From positions 930,001-994,000 of the forward strand of contig NC_081340.1 in the NCBI RefSeq assembly GCF_022539665.2: a stretch of DNA of 64,000 nt. Direction: 5' to 3'. Source of the stretch: Daphnia carinata (taxonomy: Eukaryota > Arthropoda > Branchiopoda > Diplostraca > Daphniidae). Of the stretch, positions 1-12,669 are shown piece after piece (the first letter of the stretch is position 1; the number at the start of each line of letters is the position of its first letter). The translations under genes were made by a program, and so were the position numbers. Below the pieces are notes generated by a model. That model saw only the letters and a program-made list of their open reading frames with translations, searched no databases and was not told the origin of the DNA.

Positions 1-3000
1 AGTGTTATAGAATCAGTTTCAATATCTACATTCAAACAGCATCAAATATACGTGTATTCAATGTGAATATAGTGTTATAGAATGAGTTTCAATATCTACA
101 TTCAAACAGCATCAAATATACGTGTATTCAATGTGAATATAGTGTTATAGAATCAGTTTCAATATCTACATTCAAACAGCATCAAATATACGTGTATTCA
201 ATGTGAATATAGTGTGATACAGTGAGTTTCAATATCTACATTCAAACAGCATCAAATATACGTGTATTCAATGTGAATATAGTGTTATAGAATCAGTTTC
301 AATATCTACATTCAAACAGCATCAAATGTATGTGTATTCAATGTGAATATAGTGTGATACAGTGAGTTTAAATATCTACATTCAAACAGCATCAAATATA
401 CGAGTATTCAATGTGAATATAGTGTGATAGAGTGAGTTTCAATATCTACATTCATTCAAACAGCATCAAATATACGTGTATTCAATGTGAATATAGTGTA
501 GAATAGAATCAATTTCATCTACATTCAAACAGCATCAAATATACGTGTATTCAATGTGAATATAGTGTTATAGAATCAGTTTCAATATCTACATTCAAAC
601 AGCATCAAATATACGTGTATTCAATGTGAATATAGTGTTATAGAATGAGTTTCAATATCTACATTCAAACAGCATCAAATATACGTGTATTCAATGTGAA
701 TATAGTGTTATAGAATCAGTTTCAATATCTACATTCAAACAGCATCAAATATACGTGTATTCAATGTGAATATAGTGTTATAGAATGAGTTTCAATATCT
801 ACATTCAAACAGCATCAAATATACGTATTCAATGTGAATATAGTGTTATAGAATCAGTTTCAATATCTACATTCAAACAGCATCAAATATACGTGTATTC
901 AATGTGAATATAGTGTTATAGAATCAGTTTCAATATCTACATTCAAACAGCATCAAATATACGTGTATTCAATGTGAATATAGTAGAATCAGTTTCATGA
1001 TCTACATTCAAACAGTATCAAATATACGTGTATTCAATGTGAATATAGTATGATACAGTGAGGTTCAATATCTACATTCAAACAGCATCAAATATACGTG
1101 TATTCAATGTGAATATAGTGTGATACAGTGAATATCAATATCTACATTCAAACAGCATCAAATATACGTGTATTCAATGTGAATATAGTGTTATAGAATC
1201 AGTTTCAATATCTACATTCAAACAGCATCAAATATACGTGTATTCAATGTGAATATAGTGTTATAGAATGAGTTTCAATATCTACATTCAAACAGCATCA
1301 AATATACGTGTATTCAATGTGAATATAGTGTTATAGAATCAGTCAATATCTACATTCAAACAGCATCAAATATACGTGTATTCAATGTGAATATAGTGTT
1401 ATAGAATCAGTTTCAATATCTACATTCAAACAGCATCAAATATACGTGTATTCAATGTGAATATAGTGTTTCATATCAATTCAAACAGCAATATCAATGT
1501 AATATTCAAACAGTGATCACATTCAAACAGCATCAAATATACGTGTATTCAATGTGAATATAGTGTTATAGAATCAGTTTCAATATCTACATTCAAACAG
1601 CATCAAATATACGTGTATTCAATGTGAATATAGTGTTACAGTGAGTTTCAATCTATCTACATTCAAACAGCATCAAATATACGTGTATTCAATGTGAATA
1701 TACATTCAAACAGCATCAAATATACGTGTATTCAATGTGAATATAGTGTGATACAGTGAGTTTCAATATCTACATTCAAACAGCATCAAATATACGTGTA
1801 TTCATTCAATGTGAATATAGTGTGATAGAATGAGTTTCAATATCTACATTCAAACAGCATCAAATATACGTGTATTCAATGTGAATATAGTGTTATAGAA
1901 TGAGTTTCAATATCTACATTCAAACAGCATCAAATATACGTGTATTCAATGTGAATATAGTGTGATAAATATAATGTATTCAATGTTTCATATCTACATT
2001 CAAACAGCATCAAATATACAAATATACGTATTCAATGTGAATATAGTGTTATAGAATCAGTTTTCAATATCTACATTCAAACAGCATCAAATATACGTGT
2101 ATTCAATGTGAATATAGTGTTATAGAATCAGTTTCAATATCTACATTCAAACAGCATCAAATATACGTGTATTCAATGTGAATATAGTGTGATACAGTGA
2201 GTTTCAATATCTACAGCATCAAATATACGTGTATTCAATGTGAATATAGTTTACATGAGTTTCATATCTACATTCAAACAGCATCAAATATACGTGTATT
2301 CAATGTGAATATAGTGTTATAGAATGAGTTTCATGATCTACATTCAAACAGTATCAAATATACGTGTATTCAATGTGAATATAGTATGATACAGTGAGTT
2401 TCAATGTCTACATTCAAACAGCATCAAATATACGTGTATTCAATGTGATATAGTGTTATAGAATCAGTTTCAATATCTACATTCAAACAGCATCAAATAT
2501 ACGTGTATTCAATGTGAATATAGTGTGATACAGTGAGTTTCAATATCTACATTCAAACAGCATCAAATATACGTGTATTCAATGTGAATATAGTGTTATA
2601 GAATCAGTTTCAATATCTACATTCAAACAGCATCAAATATACGTGTATTCAATGAATATAGTGTTATAGAGTGAGTTTCAATATCTACATTCAAACAGCA
2701 TCAAATATACGTATATTCAATGTGAATATAGTGTTATAGAATGAGTTTCAATATCTACATTCAAACAGCATCAAATATACGTGTATTCAATGTGAATATA
2801 GTGTTATAGAATCAGTTTCAATATCTACATTCAAACAGCATCAAATATACGTGTATTCAATGTGAATATAGTGTAATAGAGTGAGTTTCAATATCTACAT
2901 TCAAACAGCATCAAATATACGTGTATTCAATGTGAATATAGTGTTATAGAATCAGTTTCAATATCTACATTCAAACAGCATCAAATATACGTGTATTCAA

Positions 3001-3339
3001 TGTGAATATAGTGTTACAGAATCAGTTTCAATATCTACATTCAAACAGCATCAAATATACGTGTATTCAATGTGAATATAGTGTTATACAATGAGTTTCA
3101 ATATCTACATTCAAACAGCATCAAATATACGTGTATTCAATGAATATAGTGTTATAGCAGTTTCAATATCTACATTCAAACAGCATCAAATATACGTGTA
3201 TTCAATGTGAATATAGTGTTATAGAATCAGTTTCAATATCTACATTCAAACAGCATCAAATATACGTGTATTCAATGTGAATATAGTGTTATAGAATCAG
3301 TTTCATATCTACATTCAAACAGCATCAAATATACGTGTA

Positions 3340-5880
3340 TTCAATGTGAATATAGTGTTATAGAATCAGTTTCAATATCTACATTCAAACAGCATCAAAT
3401 ATACGTGTATTCAATGTGAATATAGTGTTATAGAATCAGTTTCAATATCTACATTCAAACAGCATCAAATATACGTGTATTCAATGTGAATATAGTGTTA
3501 TAGAATCAGTTTCAATATCTACATTCAAACAGCATCAAATATACGTGTATTCAATGTGAATATAGTGTTATAGAATCAGTTTCAATATCTACATTCAAAC
3601 AGCATCAAATATACGTGTATTCAATGTGAATATAGTGTTATAGAATCAGTTTCAATATCTACATTCAAACAGCATCAAATATACGTGTATTCAATGTGAA
3701 TATAGTGTTATAGAATCAGTTTCAATATCTACATTCAAACAGCATCAAATATACGTGTATTCAATGTGAATATAGTGTTATAGAATCAGTTTCAATATCT
3801 ACATTCAAACAGCATCAAATATACGTGTATTCAATGTGAATATAGTGTTATAGAATCAGTTTCAATATCTACATTCAAACAGCATCAAATATACGTGTAT
3901 TCAATGTGAATATAGTGTTATAGAATCAGTTTCAATATCTACATTCAAACAGCATCAAATATACGTGTATTCAATGTGAATATAGTGTGATATAGAATGA
4001 GTTTCAATATCTACATTCAAACAGCATCAAATATACGTGTATTCAATGTGAATATAGTGTTATAGAATCAGTTTCATGATCTACATTCAAACAGCATCAA
4101 ATATACGTGTATTCAATGTGAATATAGTGTTATAGAATCAGTTTCAATATCTACATTCAAACAGCATCAAATATACGTGTATTCAATGTGAATATAGTGT
4201 TATAGAATCAGTTTCAATATCTACATTCAAACAGCATCAAATATACGTGTATTCAATGTGAATATAGTGTTATAGAATCAGTTTCAATATCTACATTCAA
4301 ACAGCATCAAATATACGTGTATTCAATGTGAATATAGTGTTATAGAATCAGTTTCAATATCTACATTCAAACAGCATCAAATATACGTGTATTCAATGTG
4401 AATATAGTGTTATAGAATCAGTTTCAATATCTACATTCAAACAGCATCAAATATACGTGTATTCAATGTGAATATAGTGTTATAGAATCAGTTTCAATAT
4501 CTACATTCAAACAGCATCAAATATACGTGTATTCAATGTGAATATAGTGTTATAGAATCAGTTTCAATATCTACATTCAAACAGCATCAAATATACGTGT
4601 ATTCAATGTGAATATAGTGTTATAGAAGTGAGTTTCAATATCTACATTCAAACAGCATCAAATATACGTGTATTCAATGTGAATATAGTGTTATAGAATC
4701 AGTTTCAATATCTACATTCAAACAGCATCAAATATACGTGTATTCAATGTGAATATAGTGTTATAGAATCAGTTTCAATATCTACATTCAAACAGCATCA
4801 AATATACGTGTATTCAATGTGAATATAGTGTTATAGAATCAGTTTCAATATCTACATTCAAACAGCATCAAATATACGTGTATTCAATGTGAATATAGTG
4901 TTATAGAATCAGTTTCAATATCTACATTCAAACAGCATCAAATATACGTGTATTCAATGTGAATATAGTGTTATAGAATCAGTTTCAATATCTACATTCA
5001 AACAGCATCAAATATACGTGTATTCAATGTGAATATAGTGTTATAGAATCAGTTTCAATATCTACATTCAAACAGCATCAAATATACGTGTATTCAATGT
5101 GAATATAGTGTTATAGAGTGAGTTTCAATATCTACATTCAAACAGCATCAAATATACGTGTATTCAATGTGAATATAGTGTTATAGAATCAGTTTCAATA
5201 TCTACATTCAAACAGCATCAAATATACGTGTATTCAATGTGAATATAGTGTTATAGAATCAGTTTCAATATCTACATTCAAACAGCATCAAATATACGTG
5301 TATTCAATGTGAATATAGTGTTATAGAATCAGTTTCAATATCTACATTCAAACAGCATCAAATATACGTGTATTCAATGTGAATATAGTGTTATAGAATC
5401 AGTTTCAATATCTACATTCAAACAGCATCAAATATACGTGTATTCAATGTGAATATAGTGTTATAGAATCAGTTTCAATATCTACATTCAAACAGCATCA
5501 AATATACGTGTATTCAATGTGAATATAGTGTTATAGAATCAGTTTCAATATCTACATTCAAACAGCATCAAATATACGTGTATTCAATGTGAATATAGTG
5601 TTATAGAATCAGTTTCAATATCTACATTCAAACAGCATCAAATATACGTGTATTCAATGTGAATATAGTGTTATAGAATCAGTTTCAATATCTACATTCA
5701 AACAGCATCAAATATACGTGTATTCAATGTGAATATAGTGTTATAGAATCAGTTTCAATATCTACATTCAAACAGCATCAAATATACGTGTATTCAATGT
5801 GAATATAGTGTTATAGAATCAGTTTCAATATCTACATTCAAACAGCATCAAATATACGTGTATTCAATGTGAATATAGTG
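3340..5880. repeat. Homogenised type-A satellite core
   Basis: Roughly 36 consecutive monomers that are almost all identical type A. The few exceptions, for example near 3990, 4070, 4625 and 5115, differ by one or a few bases. Neighbouring stretches are more heterogeneous in sequence and length. This pattern is expected from recent local amplification or gene conversion. It is also the part of the array where assembly copy number is least reliable. Confidence 0.85.
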
Positions 5881-7418
5881 TTATAGAATCAGTTTCAATG
5901 ATCTACATTCAAACAGCATCAAATATACGTGTATTCAATGTGAATATAGTGTTATAGAATCAGTTTCAATATCTACATTCAAACAGCATCAAATATACGT
6001 GTATTCAATGTGAATATAGTGTTATAGAATCAGTTTCAATATCTACATTCAAACAGCATCAAATATACGTGTATTCAATGTGAATATAGTGTTATAGAAT
6101 CAGTTTCAATATCTACATTCAAACAGCATCAAATATACGTGTATTCAATGTGAATATAGTGTTATAGAATCAGTTTCAATATCTACATTCAAACAGCATC
6201 AAATATACGTGTATTCAATGTGAATATAGTGTGATACAGAATGAGTTTCAATATCTACATTCAAACAGCATCAAATATACGTGTATTCAATGTGAATATA
6301 GTGTTATAGAATCAGTTTCAATATCTACATTCAAACAGCATCAAATATACGTGTATTCAATGTGAATATAGTGTTATAGAATCAGTTTCAATATCTACAT
6401 TCAAACAGCATCAAATATACGTGTATTCAATGTGAATATAGTGTGATAGAATCAGTTTCAATATCTACATTCAAACAGCATCAAATATACGTGTATTCAA
6501 TGAATATAGTGTTATAGAATCAGTTTCAATATCTACATTCAAACAGCATCAAATATACGTGTATTCAATGTGAATATAGTGTTACAGAATCAGTTTCAAT
6601 ATCTACATTCAAACAGCATCAAATATACGTGTATTCAATGTGAATATATTGTTATAGAATCCGTTTCAATATCTACATTCAAACAGCATCAAATATACGT
6701 GTATTCAATGTGAATATAGTGTTATAGAATCAGTTTCAATATCTACATTCAAACAGCATCAAATATACGTGTATTCAATGTGAATATAGTGTTATAGAAT
6801 CAGTTTCATGATCTACATTCAAACAGCATCAAATATACGTGTATTCAATGTGAATATAGTGTTATATAATGAGTTTCAATATCTACATTCAAACAGCATC
6901 AAATATACGTGTATTCAATGTGAATATAGTGTTATAGAATCAGTTTCAATATCTACATTCAAACAGCATCAAATATACGTGTATTCAATGTGAATATAGT
7001 GTTATAGAATCAGTTTCAATATCTACATTCAAACAGCATCAAATATACGTGTATTCAATGTGAATATAGTGTTATAGAATCAGTTTCAATATCTACATTC
7101 AAACAGCATCAAATATACGTGTATTCAATGTGAATATAGTGTTATAGAATGAGTTTCAATATCTACATTCAAACAGCATCAAATATACGTGTATTCAATG
7201 TGAATATAGTGTTATAGAATCAGTTTCAATATCTACATTCAAACAGCATCAAATATACGTGTATTCAATGTGAATATAGTGTTATAGAATCAGTTTCATG
7301 ATCTACATTCAAACAGCATCAAATATACGTGTATTCAATGTGAATATAGTGTTATAGAATCAGTTTCATGATCTACATTCAAACAGCATCAAATATACGT
7401 GTATTCAATGTGAATATA

Positions 7419-8398
7419 GTGTGATACAGTGAGTTTCAATATCTACATTCAAACAGCATCAAATATACGTGTATTCAATGTGAATATAGTGTTATAGAAT
7501 CAGTTTCATGATCTACATTCAAACAGCATCAAATATACGTGTATTCAATGTGAATATAGTGTTATAGAATCAGTTTCAATATCTACATTCAAACAGCATC
7601 AAATATACGTGTATTCAATGTGAATATAGTGTTATAGAATCAGTTTCATGATCTACATTCAAACAGCATCAAATATACGTGTATTCAATGTGAATATAGT
7701 GTGATACAGTGAGTTTCAATATCTACATTCAAACAGCATCAAATATACGTGTATTCAATGTGAATATAGTGTTATAGAATCAGTTTCATGATCTACATTC
7801 AAACAGCATCAAATATACGTGTATTCAATGTGAATATAGTGTTATAGAATCAGTTTCAATATCTACATTCAAACAGCATCAAATATACGTGTATTCAATG
7901 TGAATATAGTGTTATAGAATCAGTTTCATGATCTACATTCAAACAGCATCAAATATACGTGTATTCAATGTGAATATAGTGTGATACAGTGAGTTTCAAT
8001 ATCTACATTCAAACAGCATCAAATATACGTGTATTCAATGTGAATATAGTGTTATAGAATCAGTTTCATGATCTACATTCAAACAGCATCAAATATACGT
8101 GTATTCAATGTGAATATAGTGTTATAGAATCAGTTTCAATATCTACATTCAAACAGCATCAAATATACGTGTATTCAATGTGAATATAGTGTTATAGAAT
8201 CAGTTTCATGATCTACATTCAAACAGCATCAAATATACGTGTATTCAATGTGAATATAGTGTGATACAGTGAGTTTCAATATCTACATTCAAACAGCATC
8301 AAATATACGTGTATTCAATGTGAATATAGTGTTATAGAATCAGTTTCATGATCTACATTCAAACAGCATCAAATATACGTGTATTCAATGTGAATATA
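7419..8398. repeat. 280-bp higher-order repeat (C-B-A-B tetramer)
   Basis: Type-C monomers start at 7419, 7699, 7979 and 8259, exactly 280 bp apart, and between them the order is B, A, B. Three complete tetramers are followed by a partial fourth that breaks down when a B replaces the expected A and a strongly diverged monomer follows at about 8469-8538. This is a higher-order repeat in the sense used for centromeric satellites: the amplified unit was four monomers, not one. Confidence 0.9.
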
Positions 8399-11233
8399 GT
8401 GTTATAGAATCAGTTTCATGATCTACATTCAAACAGCATCAAATATACGTGTATTCAATGTGAATATAGTGTTATACAGTCAGTTTCAATATCTACAAAC
8501 AAAAATGATCAAATATACGAGTAATAAATCTGAATATAGTGTTATAGAATCAGTTTCATGATCTACATTCAAACAGCATCAAATATACGTGTATTCAATG
8601 TGAATATAGTGTTATAGAATCAGTTTCAATATCTACATTCAAACAGCATCAAATATACGTGTATTCAATGTGAATATAGTGTTATAGAATCAGTTTCATG
8701 ATCTACATTCAAACAGCATCAAATATACGTGTATTCAATGTGAATATAGTGTTATAGAATCAGTTTCATGATCTACATTCAAACAGCATCAAATATACGT
8801 GTATTCAATGTGAATATAGTGTTATAGAATCAGTTTCATATCTACATTCAAACAGCATCAAATATACGTGTATTCAATGTGAATATAGTGTTATAGAATC
8901 AGTTTCATGATCTACATTCAAACAGCATCAAATATACGTGTATTCAATGTGAATATAGTGTTATAGAATCAGTTTCAATATCTACATTCAAACAGCATCA
9001 AATATACGTGTATTCAATGTGAATATAGTGTTATAGAATCAGTTTCAATATCTACATTCAAACAGCATCAAATATACGTGTATTCAATGTGAATATAGTG
9101 TTATAGAATCAGTTTCATGATCTACATTCAAACAGCATCAAATATACGTGTATTCAATGTGAATATAGTGTGATACAGTGAGTTTCAATATCTACATTCA
9201 AACAGCATCAAATATACGTGTATTCAATGTGAATATAGTGTTATAGAATCAGTTTCATGATCTACATTCAAACAGCATCAAATATACGTGTATTCAATGT
9301 GAATATAGTGTTATAGAATCAGTTTCAATATCTACATTCAAACAGCATCAAATATACGTGTATTCAATGTGAATATAGTGTTATAGAATCAGTTTCATGA
9401 TCTACATTCAAACAGCATCAAATATACGTGTATTCAATGTGAATATAGTGTTATAGAATCAGTTTCAATATCTACATTCAAACAGCATCAAATATACGTG
9501 TATTCAATGTGAATATAGTGTTATAGAATCAGTTTCATATCTACATTCAAACAGCATCAAATATACGTGTATTCAATGTGAATATAGTGTTATAGAATCA
9601 GTTTCATGATCTACATTCAAACAGCATCAAATATACGTGTATTCAATGTGAATATAGTGTTATAGAATCAGTTTCATGATCTACATTCAAACAGCATCAA
9701 ATATACGTGTATTCAATGTGAATATAGTGTTATAGAATCAGTTTCATATCTACATTCAAACAGCATCAAATATACGTGTATTCAATGTGAATATAGTGTT
9801 ATAGAATCAGTTTCAATATCTACATTCAAACAGCATCAAATATACGTGTATTCAATGTGAATATAGTGTTATAGAATCAGTTTCATGATCTACATTCAAA
9901 CAGCATCAAATATACGTGTATTCAATGTGAATATAGTGTTATAGAATCAGTTTCATGATCTACATTCAAACAGCATCAAATATACGTGTATTCAATGTGA
10001 ATATAGTGTTATACAATCAGTTTCAATGATCTACATTCAAACAGCATCAAATATACGTGTATTCAATGTGAATATAGTGTTATAGAATCAGTTTCATGAT
10101 CTACATTCAAACAGTATCAAATATACGTGTATTCAATGTGAATATAGTGTTATAAGTCAGTTTCAATATTCAAACAGCATCAAATATACGTGTATTCAAT
10201 GTGAATATAGTGTTATAGAATCAGTTTCATGATCTACATTCAAACAGTATCAAATATACGTGTATTCAATGTGAATACAATGTGATACAGTGAGTTTCAA
10301 TATCTACATTCAAACAGCATCAAATATACGTGTATTCAATGTGAATATAGTGTTATAGAATCAGTTTCATGATCTACATTCAAACAGCATCAAATATACG
10401 TGTATTCAATGTGAATATAGTGTTATAGAATCAGTTTCATGATCTACATTCAAACAGTATCAAATATACGTGTATTCAATGTGAATATAGTGTTATAGAA
10501 TCAGTTTCATGATCTACATTCAAACAGTATCAAATATACGTGTATTCAATGTCAATATAGTGTTATAGAATCAGTTTCATGATCTACATTCAAACAGTAT
10601 CAAATATACGTGTATTCAATGTGAATATAGTGTTATAGAATCAGTTTCATGATCTACATTCAAACAGTATCAAATATACGTGTATTCAATGTGAATATAG
10701 TGTTATAGAATCAGTTTCATGATCTACATTCAAACAGCATCAAATATACGTGTATTCAATGTGAATATAGTGTTATAGAATCAGTTTCATGATCTACATT
10801 CAAACAGTATCAAATATACGTGTATTCAATGTGAATATAGTGTTATAGAATCAGTTTCATGATCTACATTCAAACAGTATCAAATATACGTGTATTCAAT
10901 GTGAATATAGTGTTATAGAATCAGTTTCATATCTACATTCAAACAGCATCAAATATACGTGTATTCAATGTGAATATAGTGTTATAGAATCAGTTTCATG
11001 AATATAGTGTTTCATAATATAGATAGATCAGTTTCATGATCTACATTCAAACAGTATCAAATATACGTGTATTCAATGTGAATATAGTGTTATAGAATCA
11101 GTTTCATGATCTACATTCAAACAGTATCAAATATACGTGTATTCAATGTGAATATAGTGTTATAGAATCAGTTTCATGATCTACATTCAAACAGTATCAA
11201 ATATACGTGTATTCAATGTCAATATAGTGTTAT

Positions 11234-11632
11234 ATTAAATATGTTATATCTAATATAGTTCATTTAATAAAATACTACAACGGCCACACCAGAAATATTT
11301 ATTAGATTTTTCTTACTTTTTAGTGCATAAATAACTTTTCCAGTTGCACTCATGTTGTACTTGCCCATACAACTATCAGCAACGATTAACAAGCAAGTCT
11401 TACCATATCGGTAGCGCTCTAACCTGTGACACGGGTAGGCTTGTGTTTGATTCTCCGTGGCTACATTTCTTCTGAGGTTTTTAATAATTATTCTATGAAA
11501 GAATTTTTGGGAAGAAAACAATTACTGGTGTTTAGGGTAATACTACTGAAATGGCAAATAATGGTAGTTCTGACTTCCCAATTTTCACATGTGGTTTCAG
11601 TATTTCAGCCAGTCAGTATTTAGATCTTCATG
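11234..11632. repeat. MULE-1 left terminal inverted repeat
   Basis: Reverse complement of 16395-16793 with no mismatch noticed on reading. The outermost ~40 bp (ATTAAATATGTTATATC onward) also resembles the core of the foldback repeat at 55563-55602. The TIR contains GTTTGATTC and GGTAGCGC, which resemble tRNA B-box and D-arm motifs, but no cloverleaf forms. Open frames of 65-85 codons appear at both TIRs because the repeat itself happens to be open; they are not called as genes. Confidence 0.9.
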
Positions 11633-11886
11633 GTGTAGGTTGTCGACGGTGCTTCGAATGTGCTTCGAATGTGCTTCGAATGTGCTGTGAATGTGCTAAT
11701 CATCTGTTGTTCGTGTCCAGCGGCCTGCCCAGTTCCTGCCCAGCTGCGGATTGTTTCTAAGGAGTCGCAAACCGTAAGTACATTTTCTATTTCACTAGTG
11801 CTGGGCCGTACCCGGACACATTGTATCAGGCTCGGAACGGATAGGCAACGGTTCGAGTGCTGGCATTGTTAATTTAAGTGTAAGGG

Positions 11887-12019
11887 CATTGAGACTTGTC
11901 ACCTCAATGGGCACAGGTATCGGGATTGGTTTCACAGTGTCGTCGTGAAACCAATTGTCTGACCCAGGTCAGTGGACCTTCAGTTAAATAGATATCTTAG
12001 TCGGGACGTATGCCGACTA
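11887..12019. other. Cluster of four short hairpins inside MULE-1
   Basis: Four inverted repeats follow one another in 133 bp. CATTGAG (11887) pairs with CTCAATG (11903), 9-nt loop. ATTGGTTTCAC (11925) pairs with GTGAAACCAAT (11945), 9-nt loop. CTGACC (11959) pairs with GGTCAG (11967), 2-nt loop. TAGTCGG (11998) pairs with CCGACTA (12013), 8-nt loop. The stems are perfect. Function is unknown; a structured RNA or a subterminal transposase-binding region are both possible. Confidence 0.6.
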
Positions 12020-12275
12020 GGATTAGAAATATTTACGATAGTTATTTAATTATATATGCAAATTATGGGTATGCTACCTAACTATACTTCACGTCACTTA
12101 ATGCTTTTACTTTTTTTATTGTCTTTCTACTGAACTTTGCTTATGTTTTACTAATTTTTTTTTCTTCTTTTTCTTCTTTGTAGGTTTTGCCTGGCAATTT
12201 TTTTACAGTTTACTCAGGCCGGTTTAACGTTTTTTTTTTGCCTTTTTCATTAATTTTATTTTTCTTTTTTCATAG

Positions 12276-12503
12276 GGAGCTCTGATCAACGAATTTTTAA
12301 ACCGTTCTTTCGGACAATTGAAAGCTTTTGCTTTCTCTTATCACTCGTTTGGTAAATGGTTGGAAGGATTTAAACATGCAAGGTAAATTCATTTATAGTT
12401 ATATGGAGTACATTGGTATAATTATTGCAATTTTATTTTTTTTAGAACAATCATCTTCTCGGGAATTGTGGCCACGAACCAAAACCATCAATCGGCACAT
12501 TAG
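12276..12503 (+). CDS. Putative 3' exons of a second MULE-1 gene
   Basis: A polypyrimidine tract and CATAG acceptor precede an exon at 12276-12382, which ends with CAAG|GTAAAT. A second acceptor (TTTTTTTTAG) opens 12446, and the frame joins in phase and stops with TAG at 12501-12503. The predicted product begins GALINEFLNRSFGQL and ends GIVATNQNHQSAH, 53 codons in total. It is convergent with the transposase gene. No start codon or upstream exon was identified with confidence, though the stretch 11640-11775 is a candidate. The family is not recognised. It may be an accessory gene of the transposon or a chance open frame. Confidence 0.4.
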
Positions 12504-12669
12504 TCGTCGCTTGCACAACAAGTATTATCGTAATAATTCAAGCATAATGTATTACATTACATATTACATTAAAATAAAAAAGTCAATTGAGATTATGTAA
12601 GTTTATTGATAAAGTATGTTAATTTGTAAACATTCGTCAAATAAAATACATGTTACAAACAAACAAATG

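Larger units (their letters stand above)
1..11233. repeat. 70-bp satellite, main array (~160 monomers)
   Basis: Head-to-tail tandem repeat with a 70-bp period from the first base of the window. The monomer is about 27% GC and contains AGTGTTATAGAATCAG, TTTCAATATCTACATTC, AAACAGCATCAAATATACG and TGTATTCAATGTGAATAT in that order. Three monomer types are visible. Type A has TTATAGAATCAG with TTTCAATATC. Type B has TTATAGAATCAG with TTTCATGATC, often with CAGTATC. Type C has GATACAGTGAG with TTTCAATATC and CAGCATC. Each monomer carries the dyad TATTCA-ATG-TGAATA. Small indels occur mainly at 470-2700, while 3340-5880 is almost uniform. There are no genes: 70 is not a multiple of 3, and the short open frames inside are repeat artefacts. 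The array ends abruptly where MULE-1 begins. Confidence 0.98.

Noticed and set aside
6808-6993. 61-codon open frame inside the satellite
   Set aside because: It arises from the repeat in three successive frames; the neighbouring monomers give no start or stop logic and no protein family is suggested.
1-11233. CRISPR-like regular repeats
   Set aside because: Repeats are contiguous 70-bp monomers with no unique spacers, in a eukaryotic context with no cas genes. This is satellite DNA.
11395-11465. tRNA-like sequence in the MULE-1 TIR (GGTAGCGC, GTTTGATTC)
   Set aside because: B-box-like and D-arm-like words are spaced about right, but acceptor, anticodon and T stems do not form. At most a decayed tRNA-derived remnant.
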